From JBGAKG01 sp044224495 (GTDB lineage Bacteria; Myxococcota_A; Polyangia; Polyangiales; Polyangiaceae): a stretch of 64,000 nt of DNA. The DNA lies in NCBI GenBank assembly GCA_044224495.1, contig JBGAKG010000030.1, forward strand, positions 67,212 to 131,211, written 5' to 3'. Below, one piece after another: positions 41,916 through 51,500 of this stretch; position 1 is the stretch's first letter; each line of letters starts with the position of its first letter. Made by a program: the position numbers and the translations under genes. The notes under the pieces are model-generated. The model had not been told where the DNA came from, did no database searches, and was given only the letters and a program-made list of their open reading frames with translations.

Positions 41916-42638
41916 TCAGGGCTTGATGACGGTCGTGCCGGGCGGCGGCGTGAACACGAACTGCGTCGCGGGCACGGGCTGGTTCACGACCGGCGTGTTG
42001 AAGTCGAAGCGGTTGCGGTTGCCCTGACCGTCGAGGATGAGGACGCGCCGCACCTGCGAGGTGGCGGTGTCGACGTAGAACAGCACCTTCTCGTAGGCGG
42101 AGCTCGGCGTGACCGGCGTGCCGACGAGCACGTCGCCGCCGGGGAAGTTCATCGTCGCGCCGGGGCACATCGTGAAGTTGAAGAGCTTCGCGAGCTGGCC
42201 CTGGCCGGTGAGGAACGCCAGCGCGGCGGGGTACTGCGCCTGCGCGACGGCCTGCTGGTACATCTGCTTGTTCGACGCTTCGTACACCCACACCGTGGTG
42301 CCGTCCGACACGACGCGGTTGCCCGCCGGATCCTTGTAGGTCCAGTCCATCTTGCCGGGCTTGTTGAAGATGACGTGGCCGCTCGAGTTCTTCGTCTGGT
42401 TGTAGGCCTTGACCCAGTAGCTCTGGGCGAAGTCGGCGCTGAAGGTGTTCGTCGCGTTGTAGAAGTTCTGGACCGCGGCGACCACGGGCGGGGCGTTGCC
42501 GGTGCACGCGGGGGCTGCCGGCGCGGCTGCGCCGCTGCCGCTGGCGGCGGGAGCTCCGTCGGCACGGCTCTCGGCATGGAACGCGGTGACGGCAAGAAGA
42601 CAGGCGGCGAACGAGAGTGCAACGAACCGGGATTTCAT
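41916..42638 (-). CDS. lolA: Outer-membrane lipoprotein carrier protein LolA
   Basis: ATG 42638 starts a signal peptide (SRFVALSFAACLLAVTAF). The mature protein matches LolA in length and motifs: VQNFYNATNTFSADFAQ, GHVIFNKPGKMDWTY and VVSDGTTVWVYEASNKQMYQ. It shuttles lipoproteins through the periplasm to the outer membrane, fitting the very lipoprotein-rich context. An Ala/Pro/Ser linker follows the signal. It is downstream of ruvC by 63 bp. Confidence 0.9.
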   Translation of the reverse strand: MKSRFVALSFAACLLAVTAFHAESRADGAPAASGSGAAAPAAPACTGNAPPVVAAVQNFYNATNTFSADFAQSYWVKAYNQTKNSSGHVIFNKPGKMDWTYKDPAGNRVVSDGTTVWVYEASNKQMYQQAVAQAQYPAALAFLTGQGQLAKLFNFTMCPGATMNFPGGDVLVGTPVTPSSAYEKVLFYVDTATSQVRRVLILDGQGNRNRFDFNTPVVNQPVPATQFVFTPPPGTTVIKP

Positions 42639-42701
42639 GACTTTCTGACCTTCTGCTTCGTTGGACGGAGCACCCGCGAAAACCATGGTGCCTGTCGCGA
42701 A

Positions 42702-43301
42702 CTATCGAGACTTGCTCGTTTTTCCTGCGCGCGCCTTGTTCTCCAACAAATGAGCGACGGGATCCTTCCTCGCGCGTCTCTTGGCGCCCGTCAATGCCGC
42801 TGCGAGGGCAGGGGGCAGCCGTGCTTGGGCCGTCGCCGCCGAGCCCGCGAGGTGCGTGAGCGCGATCGCGAGCGCGTCGGCCGCGTCGGACGCGGGAACG
42901 GCGGACAGCCCTAGGAGGGCGCGCACCATCGCCGCGACCTGCGACTTCTCCGCGCGCCCGTAGGCCGCCACGGTGCGCTTCACGCGCGCGGGTGCGTACT
43001 CGTGCACGGGGAGCGCGCGCTCGGCGCAGACGAGCAGCGCGATGCCGCGCGCGTGCCCGAGCTTCGCCGCCGCTTGCGCGTCGCGATGGAAGAACATGCC
43101 TTCGACCCCGGCCGCGACCGGAGCGTGCGTGTCGATGACGGCGAGCAGCGCGAGCCGAAGCGCGACGAGGCGCTCGGCGAGCGGACCATCGCCGAGCGCG
43201 ATCACGCCGTGAGCGACGTGACGAACGCGCGTGCCATCGCGCGCGACGACGCCCCAACCGAAGCGGCGCGTGCCGGGATCGAGACCGAGGACGCGTGTCA
43301 T
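42702..43301 (-). CDS. ruvC: Holliday junction resolvase RuvC
   Basis: The start MTRVLGLDPGTRRFGWG and the acidic residues Asp8, Glu67, Asp139 and Asp142 are those of the RuvC active site; the position of E. coli His138 is Asp139 here. The length of 199 residues is slightly long because of an Arg/Lys-rich tail. It cleaves Holliday junctions with RuvAB in recombination. Upstream lie tandem repeats (43321-43410) and then yebC, the common neighbour of ruvC. ATG 43301 is the only start that keeps the N-terminal motif without translating the repeats. Confidence 0.95.
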   Translation of the reverse strand: MTRVLGLDPGTRRFGWGVVARDGTRVRHVAHGVIALGDGPLAERLVALRLALLAVIDTHAPVAAGVEGMFFHRDAQAAAKLGHARGIALLVCAERALPVHEYAPARVKRTVAAYGRAEKSQVAAMVRALLGLSAVPASDAADALAIALTHLAGSAATAQARLPPALAAALTGAKRRARKDPVAHLLENKARAGKTSKSR

Positions 43302-43320
43302 TCGCGACCTTTCCCAGCCG

Positions 43321-43410
43321 GGCACCCCGGACTGAACTCCGAGCAAGCAGGGCACCCCGGACTGAAGTCCGAGCAAGCAGGGCACCCCGGGCTGAAGCCC
43401 GGGGCAGCAA
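43321..43410. repeat. Three 30-bp tandem palindromic repeats upstream of ruvC
   Basis: Three consecutive 30-bp units begin GGCACCCCGG. Copies 1 and 2 differ at one base, and copy 3 is diverged. Each contains an inverted repeat around a central GA: CGGACT-GA-AGTCCG in copy 2 and CCCCGGGCT-GA-AGCCCGGGG in copy 3. The same core appears at 63478-63499, so this is a dispersed element. It occupies most of the yebC-ruvC gap. Confidence 0.85.
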
Positions 43411-43426
43411 ACACCGGTGCATGACC

Positions 43427-43465
43427 CGATCGAAGTCCGCCTTCGGCGGACTCTCGCTTCGATCG
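43427..43465. repeat. Nested palindrome downstream of yebC
   Basis: An outer inverted repeat CGATCGAAG/CTTCGATCG encloses an inner perfect stem AGTCCGCC-TTC-GGCGGACT. It follows the 30-bp array and could act as a terminator or processing site between yebC and ruvC. A related short hairpin (AGCCCGCCG/CGGCGGGCT) occurs at 63531-63551. Confidence 0.7.
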
Positions 43466-43487
43466 CATCGGGAGCTCCGCGGTCACC

Positions 43488-44234
43488 TCACCCGCCGAGC
43501 TTCGCCAGAACCTCGTCCGAGACGTCGAAGTCGGCGTACACGTTCTGCACGTCGTCGTGATCGTCGAGGGCTTCGACGAGGTTCAGCGCGACCTCGGCCT
43601 CGCGATCGACGAGCGGCTTCTTCGTCTTCGGGACGAAAGCGATCGAGCCCTTGGCTGCGATCTTCGCGCCCTCGAGCGCCTCGAGCACGGTGTTCAGCGC
43701 GTCGGGCGGGGTCGTGAGCTGCCACTCTTCGCCGGCATCCGTGTAGTCCTCGGCACCGGCGCCCACGGCCACTTCCATGAGCTGGTCTTCCGTCGCGGAG
43801 CCCTTCGGGAGCGCGATGATGCCCTTGCGCTCGAACGCCCAGCCCGCGGTGCTCGCGCCGCCGAGCACGCCCGAGTGCCTTTCGAAGATCTTCCGGATCT
43901 CGGCGACGGTGCGGTTGCGGTTGTCGGTCATGCCTTCGACCAAGAAGAGCGTGCCGCCGGGGCCGGTGCCCTCGTAGAGGACCTCTTCGTACGCCGCGCC
44001 TTCGATCTCGCCGGTGCCGCGCTTCACGGCGCGCGTGATCGTGTCGTTGGGCATCGACTGCCCCTTCGCGTCGCTGATCGCCTTGCGCAGGCGCGGGTTG
44101 CCCGACGGATCACCGCCGCCCATGCGGGCGGCGACGGTCAGCTCCTTGATCAACTTCGTGAAGAGCTTCCCGCGCTTTGCGTCGAGGGCGCCCTTCTTGT
44201 GCTTGATCGTGGCCCATTTGGAATGGCCGCTCAT
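43488..44234 (-). CDS. yebC: YebC/PmpR family DNA-binding protein
   Basis: The N-terminus MSGHSKWATIKHKKGALDAK and the following KLFTKLIKELTVAARMGGGD are diagnostic. At 248 residues it is the normal length. The family was described as transcription regulators near ruvC; newer work assigns at least some members to relieving ribosome stalling at prolines. Proline-rich lipoproteins in the region would fit, but that is speculation. It is cytoplasmic. ATG 44234. Confidence 0.95.
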   Translation of the reverse strand: MSGHSKWATIKHKKGALDAKRGKLFTKLIKELTVAARMGGGDPSGNPRLRKAISDAKGQSMPNDTITRAVKRGTGEIEGAAYEEVLYEGTGPGGTLFLVEGMTDNRNRTVAEIRKIFERHSGVLGGASTAGWAFERKGIIALPKGSATEDQLMEVAVGAGAEDYTDAGEEWQLTTPPDALNTVLEALEGAKIAAKGSIAFVPKTKKPLVDREAEVALNLVEALDDHDDVQNVYADFDVSDEVLAKLGG

Positions 44235-44259
44235 CGCTCACTCTCCACTCGAATCGTGT

Positions 44260-44721
44260 TCACTCGGACGCTGCCGCGCCCACGCGCTTCAACATCGCCG
44301 TCACCTTCTGCTTCGACACGCCCGCGGCCTTGCCGATCGCGTGGAGGACGGCGGACTCCTTCTTGTCGATGCCACCCGACGCCTGCGCGATGAACGCGGC
44401 GAAGAGGAGGCCCGACTCCGGCTGGTCGAGAGCCTTGAGCTTCTGCCCGACGAGCTCCGCGCGCTTGTCGTTCCCGTCGGCCTTCGCGTGCTCGGCGCAC
44501 GCGTCGAGGAGCGTCTCGACCTCCCACTCGATGACCGCACCGACGGAGAGGACCTCGATCGCCTTCACGAGGACCTCGCGCTCCTTTTCGTCGACGGTGC
44601 CGTCGGCGAGCGCGGCGAGGAACCCCGCCTCGGTAGCGACCTCGAACACTTCGTTCTGCTTCGGGACCTTGAGCTCCTTGCGGATCTCGACGGCGGCTTT
44701 CTCGAGCTCGGCGAAATTCAA
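44260..44721 (-). CDS. TerB-like (tellurite-resistance TerB/DUF533-type) protein
   Basis: A helical protein of 153 residues with two repeats of the TerB type: AGFLAALADGTVDEKEREVL and LLFAAFIAQASGGIDKKESA, in each of which the Asp/Glu cluster could bind metal. The family has no clear biochemical role; TerB proteins associate with membrane stress systems. No other ter genes are near. It lies 25 bp upstream of yebC. Confidence 0.75.
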   Translation of the reverse strand: MNFAELEKAAVEIRKELKVPKQNEVFEVATEAGFLAALADGTVDEKEREVLVKAIEVLSVGAVIEWEVETLLDACAEHAKADGNDKRAELVGQKLKALDQPESGLLFAAFIAQASGGIDKKESAVLHAIGKAAGVSKQKVTAMLKRVGAAASE

Positions 44722-44774
44722 TGTGACCTCCGTGTGGGCATCCTACTCGGTCTCTTCGGTCCGTTCATCAGCCA

Positions 44775-47700
44775 TCATTTCGCCGGCTTCACGCGCGCGC
44801 TCGCGAGGAAGCCGTCGTCCGCCTTGTGTGCGCTCTGCACGAACGCCGCATAGCGGGCGGTCGGGATGGTGCCGGTGGTGACGGCGAGGTTGAACTCTTC
44901 GTCGATGGCGGTGCCGTCGACGGAGATCTTCCGCTGCGCCTCGAGGTTCGGGTCCTTCACGTCGACCGGACCGGGGAGGCGAAGCACCTGCGCGCCCTTG
45001 GGCAGCTCGACGCGACGGTGCACGTGGTACTGGACGGCGCGGTTGATCGCGAGCGCGTTCTCGCGCGAGCCCTCGCTCGCGTACGTCGCCCCGAGCGTCG
45101 CGACTTGCGAGCGCGGGTACACGTAGTGGATCGGCTCGATGCCGGGGAGGATCCACGTGCGCGTCTTCTGACCCTCGGGCTGCGCGTAGGCGGGGACGGT
45201 GACGTCCGCGCGGACCGCGACCTGCCAGCTGCCCTCGGTCGAAGACAGCGCGACCTGCTCGACGTTCGCGAACGGGAGCCACCCGAGCGCGATGCCGCGG
45301 AGCGCCTTCTCGCGCTCGACCCCGACGATGCGGTAGAGCGCCTCGGCGATCTCCTGCGCGGCGCGGCCGCGGAGGAGGACGGTCAGCGACCCCTTCGCGT
45401 CGCCCGCGTCGTCGACGACGAGTCGAAGATCGACCTCGTCGCGCTCTTCGGCGTTCGAGGTCTTCGGGAGCTCGGCGATGGTGCCGCTCTCGCCGATCAT
45501 CGAGCGCCCGCGGAGCTCCGGCGAGATGCGACCCGCCGGGAGCGGCGGACCGGAGACGTCGGCGTCGATCCACACGTCCTCGGGCTTGCCGTTCGTCGTC
45601 ACGTGCGCGACGGCGAGCGGGTGGGCGAAGCGCCCGAAGCGGACCGGGAACTTCGGATCCGCGCTGTAGGGGACGTTCTCGGCGATCACGACGTCCACCG
45701 CGACCCCGAGCTGCTTCAGCGCGCGGGCGATGAGCCACGTGCGAGAGCCCTCGTGGGTGGCGAGGATCGTGCGGGCGGTGGAGCCGTCGGCGGAGCCGAT
45801 CGCGATGTCGGAGAGATCGTTCGCGTTCGCCTCGCGGACGGCGTCGCCGGCCTTCTGGACGACGGCGTCGACGAGCTCGCGCGAGCCGGCGGCCTTGCCG
45901 GCGCCGGCGGCCTGCGCCCACTGGGTGACCTCGGGGTCGTCGTCGGCGAGGCCCGCGAGCGTCTCGTGGAGCGACCGCGCGACGGTCCCCCACTCGGCGG
46001 TGCCGTAGGTGAAGCCGACGCTCTGGTCCATCTTGGGGACGCCGTCTTCGAGGTGGCGGTTCCCCTGGTCCTTCACGCTCCAGGTGAGGATGCGATCGCC
46101 GCCTTCGGTCTTCTCGGCCGGCTTGCCGAGCATCGGGTGCATCCAGAGGTCGTTCTTGATGCTCGCCGGGACCCGGAGCTCGAGCGACGCCGTGGCGACG
46201 CTCACGCGCTCGGGGAGGAGATCGGGCGTGTCGATGACGAGGTCGCCCGTCTCGGACGGGAGCGCGATGCCCTCGTAGAGCGCCTCGATCACGTCGCCCT
46301 GCTCGAGCTGCGCGAGATCCGCGTGGCTCTGGGCGGCGTTCGGGTTGCGATCGGGCTCGAGCACGCGGCCGTCCTTCTTGTGGATCCGGCGGCGCAGGCT
46401 GCGCATCACCTGGCGGCCGGCGATGTCGGGCGGAGACGCTGCCGCGTTCTCCTCGATGTCGGTCGTCCCCGTCACGCGGCGGACGTCGAACATGATCCAG
46501 CGAAGGAGCCCACCGTCGAGCACGCGGTAGCGCTCGACGTGCGACAGGAGCAGCGTCGCGGCCTTGTCGTCCTTCGGCTTCGCGCGGTCGTCCGCGGCGA
46601 GCTTCGCCGCGACGCCTTCGAACTCGGCCGCGGGATCGTCGCCGAGCACGCGCAGGAGCGTCGGGAGCGAGCCCGGCGCATCCGGCGCGGTCGCCGAGAG
46701 CGCGAGCAGCTCCTTGAGCTGGTCCTTCGCATTCGCGTCGCTCCAGCTCGGGGTGCCGAAGCCCTTGACCGCGAGCAAGCTCGAGAGCGCGCGCTCGCCG
46801 GGGAAGAGCTGGTCGTAGGCGGCCTTCGCCGCGGCGACGTCGTTCGTGACGAGCGCGTCCTTGAGCGTCGTCTGGAGGAACGAGCGCGGCTCTCCGTAGA
46901 GGTCGCGGATGCGCTGCAGCTCCTTCGTGCCGTCGGCGCGCTTGCCCACCGCGACGAGCGCGGAGTAGCAGCGGAGATCGTCGCGGCGGTGACCGGGGCG
47001 CGTGCCGCACTCGAACGTCACGGTGTCGGCGTCGGTCCGGCCGAACGCCGCGCGCTCCACGTCGTCGAGGAGCTGGGAGCCCGCGAGCGGCGTCTTGGCG
47101 CGCGCGAACGCCGCGCGGGCGCGGTCGTGGAGGTCCTCGCCCCCGGCGACCTCGGCCTCGAACGCGTCGAGGATCGGACCACCATCGGGCGCGACCTTCG
47201 CGCGGTGCGCGTCGAGATCCTTGAGCGCCTCGATCGCGGCTTCGGCCGCGCCCTTGCGGTCGCCCGCGAGCTCGGCGTGGACGAGGATCGCCTCCCAAGA
47301 GGCGGGCCACTTGTCGAGCAGGCGATCGGTGAGCGCGCGGGCGCGTTCGGCGCGCTGGACGCTCGGGAGATCGGTCGCGGTGAGGAGCGCGCGCAACGCG
47401 ACGAGCAAGAGCTCGGGCGCGGCGTCGTCCTTCTTCGCGGCCTCGGCGAGCACGTGCTCGGCCGGGCGGCTCTCGCCCGTGGCGAGGAGCGCGGCCGCGG
47501 CGAGCGTGCGCTCCGCGTCCGTCTTCGGATCGAGCGCGCCGGCGCGCTTCGCGTCGCCCGCGCTCACGTTCGCCTTCGAGCCGACGGCGGCCGCCTTCAG
47601 CTTGAGCGGCTTGCCGTGCGCGTCCCATGCGTCGATCTCGACGCTGCTGCCGGCGTTCCCGCCGACGCGCGCGACGAGGCGCACGGTGCCCTTCCCGACG

Positions 47701-48533
47701 TGGACCGTCGCGAAGCGCCAGGTGGTGAGGCCGCCGATCGCGAAGGGCCGCGCGAGGACGTCCTTGCCGCCGACGCGCAGGTCAGCGGTCGCCGACGTCT
47801 CGAGTCCGACGCCGATGTCCTGCTCGTCCGGGATCTCGGCGTCGACGACGACGTCCCGCACGCCGATGATCGGGCTCGCCGCGCCGAGTGGCAGCGCGCA
47901 GCCGCGCCCACCGACGATGGCCGGTGCGATCGGACCGCCGAACGCGCCCGGCGACCGGTACGTCGCCGCGAGCGGTGCATCTGCCGCGGACAACGCGTCC
48001 TTGTCGCCGACGCCCGTGATGACGGCCCAGTCGAGCGGACCCGTCACGGTCGCTTCGGTCGCGCAGCCGCGCGCGGCGCGGTACTCCGCGGCGACCTTCG
48101 CATCTCCGCGGCGGAGGGCGAGCTCCTCGAGCGAGCGCGCGAGGATGCCGCGCGAGAACGGATCGTCGGCCTTGGCCATCGCCGCGGAGAGCTTCTTCTC
48201 GACGTCGGGATCGGCGGCCGTGCGGTACCAGAGCGCGCTGTCGGGCGCAGTGCCGCGGAGCGGCTCGACGGTGCGCTCGACGAGCGCGTCGAGCGATGCG
48301 ATGAGCGCCGGGAGCGCGCGTGCATCGGCCGGGCTGTCGACGGCCGCGATGACGACGTCCTCGTACATGCCGCGCGCCTTCGCCGCGCTGCCGGTCGATT
48401 CCTCGCGAAGGGCCGCCGTGAACATCGACCCGTAGTCCGGGCCGTTGCCGTGCGGGCTCTTGGGTCCACCGCCGCAGGCGATGGCGAAGATCGAAGCGCC
48501 GAGCGCGAGACCGAGCTGGGTTCGGAGCTTCAC
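44775..48533 (-). CDS. Lipoprotein with DUF3857 and inactive transglutaminase-like domain
   Basis: GTG 48533 starts a signal peptide with lipobox AIAC (Cys20). The 1,252-residue protein has TPR-like helices in its first half, then a DUF3857 region (about 740-870) and a transglutaminase-like region. Compared with its upstream neighbour, the GDCDDKA motif is replaced: Glu928 stands where Cys should be, while a His (971) and Asp (990) remain. The domain therefore cannot be a standard cysteine enzyme. It follows the active homologue with a 4-nt overlap (GTGA). Probably an outer-membrane or periplasmic protein. The two may work together. Confidence 0.82.
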   Translation of the reverse strand: MKLRTQLGLALGASIFAIACGGGPKSPHGNGPDYGSMFTAALREESTGSAAKARGMYEDVVIAAVDSPADARALPALIASLDALVERTVEPLRGTAPDSALWYRTAADPDVEKKLSAAMAKADDPFSRGILARSLEELALRRGDAKVAAEYRAARGCATEATVTGPLDWAVITGVGDKDALSAADAPLAATYRSPGAFGGPIAPAIVGGRGCALPLGAASPIIGVRDVVVDAEIPDEQDIGVGLETSATADLRVGGKDVLARPFAIGGLTTWRFATVHVGKGTVRLVARVGGNAGSSVEIDAWDAHGKPLKLKAAAVGSKANVSAGDAKRAGALDPKTDAERTLAAAALLATGESRPAEHVLAEAAKKDDAAPELLLVALRALLTATDLPSVQRAERARALTDRLLDKWPASWEAILVHAELAGDRKGAAEAAIEALKDLDAHRAKVAPDGGPILDAFEAEVAGGEDLHDRARAAFARAKTPLAGSQLLDDVERAAFGRTDADTVTFECGTRPGHRRDDLRCYSALVAVGKRADGTKELQRIRDLYGEPRSFLQTTLKDALVTNDVAAAKAAYDQLFPGERALSSLLAVKGFGTPSWSDANAKDQLKELLALSATAPDAPGSLPTLLRVLGDDPAAEFEGVAAKLAADDRAKPKDDKAATLLLSHVERYRVLDGGLLRWIMFDVRRVTGTTDIEENAAASPPDIAGRQVMRSLRRRIHKKDGRVLEPDRNPNAAQSHADLAQLEQGDVIEALYEGIALPSETGDLVIDTPDLLPERVSVATASLELRVPASIKNDLWMHPMLGKPAEKTEGGDRILTWSVKDQGNRHLEDGVPKMDQSVGFTYGTAEWGTVARSLHETLAGLADDDPEVTQWAQAAGAGKAAGSRELVDAVVQKAGDAVREANANDLSDIAIGSADGSTARTILATHEGSRTWLIARALKQLGVAVDVVIAENVPYSADPKFPVRFGRFAHPLAVAHVTTNGKPEDVWIDADVSGPPLPAGRISPELRGRSMIGESGTIAELPKTSNAEERDEVDLRLVVDDAGDAKGSLTVLLRGRAAQEIAEALYRIVGVEREKALRGIALGWLPFANVEQVALSSTEGSWQVAVRADVTVPAYAQPEGQKTRTWILPGIEPIHYVYPRSQVATLGATYASEGSRENALAINRAVQYHVHRRVELPKGAQVLRLPGPVDVKDPNLEAQRKISVDGTAIDEEFNLAVTTGTIPTARYAAFVQSAHKADDGFLASARVKPAK

Positions 48534-51500
48534 GGCGCACCTCCCGCCGCGCCGGCTTCGACCGCGCGCACGGAGCGGTGCATCAGGGCGTCGATCTTCT
48601 GGAGGAACGCGCGCCACGCGGCGTACTTCTCGACGGGGACGAGGTGCATGTCGAACGAGACACTTCGCTTCACGATCACGGTCTTCGGATCCTTCGGGTC
48701 GCGGGTGACCTCGAGCGAGGCCTTGCCGAACTCGCCGCCCTCGACGGCGCCACCGGGCGGCAGCTCGCCGAACTGGTAGCCCGCAGGAGCGGTGATGCGC
48801 AGCGTGCGCGTCTGGTGGGTGGGGGCGAGCCCCGGCGGCAGCGACACCGGGAGCGTGCGGTTGAGGAGCGGCGCGAGCGCGGACGTGTACGTCCAGCTCG
48901 GCGAGAACGGGATGACCAAGTCCTTCTGCTCGCGGCGAGCGAGGCCCTGCGACTTCGCCTTGTACTTCACGGTCGCCGCGCCGAGCGCGAGCTCGCCGTC
49001 GAAGTCGACCTGCTTGTCGACCTCGACGGTGGGGAACCAGCCGCCGACGAGGTTGTCCTGCACGTACTGCGCACGCGCATCGGCTTCCTTCAGGTAGTTG
49101 CGGAGGAAGAAGGCGCCGTCGCCGGTGTGGCGCTCGGTTCCGACGAGCTCACCGGAGCCGTCGGCCTTGATCGAGATGTTCCAGTTGACCTCGGTGCCGT
49201 GATCTTCCGGAGCTGCGTTCGGCAGCCGGACGATCTCCGCGGGGCCCGCGTCCATGCGGAGCGCGACGGCGCGTGCGTCCATCGACGGGAGCGGGCCGAG
49301 GCGCGATTGCGGGCTCGTCGCGTCGAGGTAGGTGCCGCCGTTCGGGCCGGGCAGGAAGGCGATGCCGTGGTCGAACATCGGAATGGCGACGTTCTTCGCG
49401 AGGAGCACGGTGGGCTCGCCGGTCTCGCGCGTCTGGACGAGGACCTCTTGGGCCTCGATCCCGACGGCGCGGAGGAGCGTGATCAGCAGGATGGCCTTGT
49501 CGTCGCAGTCGCCTTCACGCCGCGCGAGGAGCTGCTGCGGGCGGTTGGGGAGCCACGACTCGCCCGACACGTAGTTCACGTAACGGATGTCGTCGGCGAC
49601 GAAGTCGAAGATCGCCTTCAGCTTCTGGTCGCGCGTCGTCTTGCCCTTCGTGAGCTCGGTCGCGAGGCGCTTCACCTGATCGTCGGGCTCGGTGAAGCCG
49701 CGGACGGCTTCGGCGTACCAGACGCGGAAGTCCTGCCACGACTTGAACGTCGAGCCGGCGATGACGGGCACGATCTCGGAGAGCGCCGGGGCGAGCGGCT
49801 CTTCCGCGACGCTCGGGGGCGCGGTCCAGACGAGGCGCGTGACGTGGCGCCCGTTCTGGTCCTTCTCTTCCTTCGTGAAGCTGCCGGGCGCGGCGTTGAG
49901 CACGTCGACCCAGATCGGCGCCTGCGGCGTCGTCTCGACGACGACCTCGTTGTAGAGGATCGGGTGCGCGGACGTGGAGCCCGCGTAGTCGAGGAAGTAG
50001 TAGGGCGGGTCACCGCGGCCGCCGACGGCGTGATCGGTCCAGCTGCGGACGGCGACCTCGACCGTGTCGCCCGGCAGGAGCTCCGGCCAACGGATGCGCG
50101 GACGCACGCCGTCGTTGTTCTCCTCGAGCGGGTAGGCGATGCCGCCGTCCTTGCGGTGCACGCGCGCGCGCAGGATCTCGGTCGTGTCGCCCTCCATCGG
50201 GATGTTCTCGTAGAGCTCCTCCTGCGAGCGGGGCGCGATCACGATCTCGCGCGCGTAGTGGATGAGCTGCGACACGCGCCGATCCGGGTGCATGACCACC
50301 GCGCGCAGCCAGTGGAGCTGCCGATCCGCGACGTCCGGCTTGGGCGGCACGCCCTTGCGCCGCGCGAGGAGCGTGGCGGAGGGGACCATGTACTTCTCGT
50401 CGTCCCGCGAGCCCGCGTCTTCCTTCTCGGTTCGGAGCGCCATCTGCGCGCGGTAGCGCGCTTCGGCCGGAGCGAGCTCGCGCGCGCGTTCGAGCGCGCC
50501 GAGCACGAGCGCGTCGACGTTCTTGGCGCCGAGCTTCTTCGCGAGCGCCATCGCGTGGTCGGGGGAAGCGCCGGTGAGCTCGTCGGCGAGGGTGGACCAC
50601 GCTTCGGCGCGGTTCGGCGCCATGCGCATCACGACGAAGGCGAGGTCGAGCGCGGCATCGTGCAGGCCGGCGCTGCCGAGGGCGTCGACGACGTCGATCG
50701 CTTCGTCCGCGTCCGCGACGCCCGCTTCCGCGATCGCGCTCGCGCCCGCGCGCTGCATGTCGTCCTTGCCGCGCGCGCTGGCGGCGGCGACGAGATCGGA
50801 GCCGCGCTGGCCACGCCGCGCGAGGAGCTCGCGGAGCTGGAGCGCACGCGCCTGGTCGTAGCTCGAGGCGAGCGACGCGAGCTCCTCGACGAGCGAGGTC
50901 GGCGCGTCCTGCGCGTGCGCGTCGAACCACGCGACGAGGTGGTGGTAGGCGCGGAGCTTGAGCGCGTCGGTCCCGAGCGCCTCGTCCACGAGCGCGTCCA
51001 TGAGGAGCGCCTCGGAGTCGGTCGCGCCGGCGAGCGCGGTCGTCGCGGCGGCGCGCGCCCAGTCGACCATGCGCGCGGAGAGGTGCTGCGCGACGAGGCG
51101 GCGCTCGGCGAACGCCTTCGCCTTCGTGTCGCCCGTCTTCTGCGCGAGATCGCGTGCAGTATGCAACCAGCCGCTGCGGTTCGAGCCCGAGGGCGCGACC
51201 CAGCCCGCCATCGCGTAGCGATCGGCGTCGAGGCCCGTGGCGTGCGTGAACGCGTCGAGCTGGCCCGGCGCGCGGGGGCTCTTCATGTCGTCGGCGCCGC
51301 CGAGGGTGCGGACGATGATCTCGTCGAGGCGGACGTCGAGGCCTGAGCCGGCGAGGGTGACGTTGCCGGGGGCGAGCGTCTGCTCGAGCGGCGTGGTGAT
51401 GCGCGCGACCTTGCCGGTGCCGGCGGGGCCGGCGTCGATGGAGTCCTTCGGGGCGATGGCGACGCCGGCGGGATCGGTGATGCGGATGCGGACGCGGCCG

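Noticed and set aside
43321..43410. Possible CRISPR array
   Set aside because: The three 30-bp units are directly adjacent with no spacers, and no cas gene is present.
43298..43486. Small frame across the 30-bp repeats encoding repeated FSPGCPACSD peptides
   Set aside because: The peptide repeats simply follow the palindromic DNA repeats; no ribosome-binding site.
44826..48779. 1,317-codon plus-strand frame opposite the second transglutaminase-like gene
   Set aside because: An antisense shadow with no signal, domain or ribosome-binding site.
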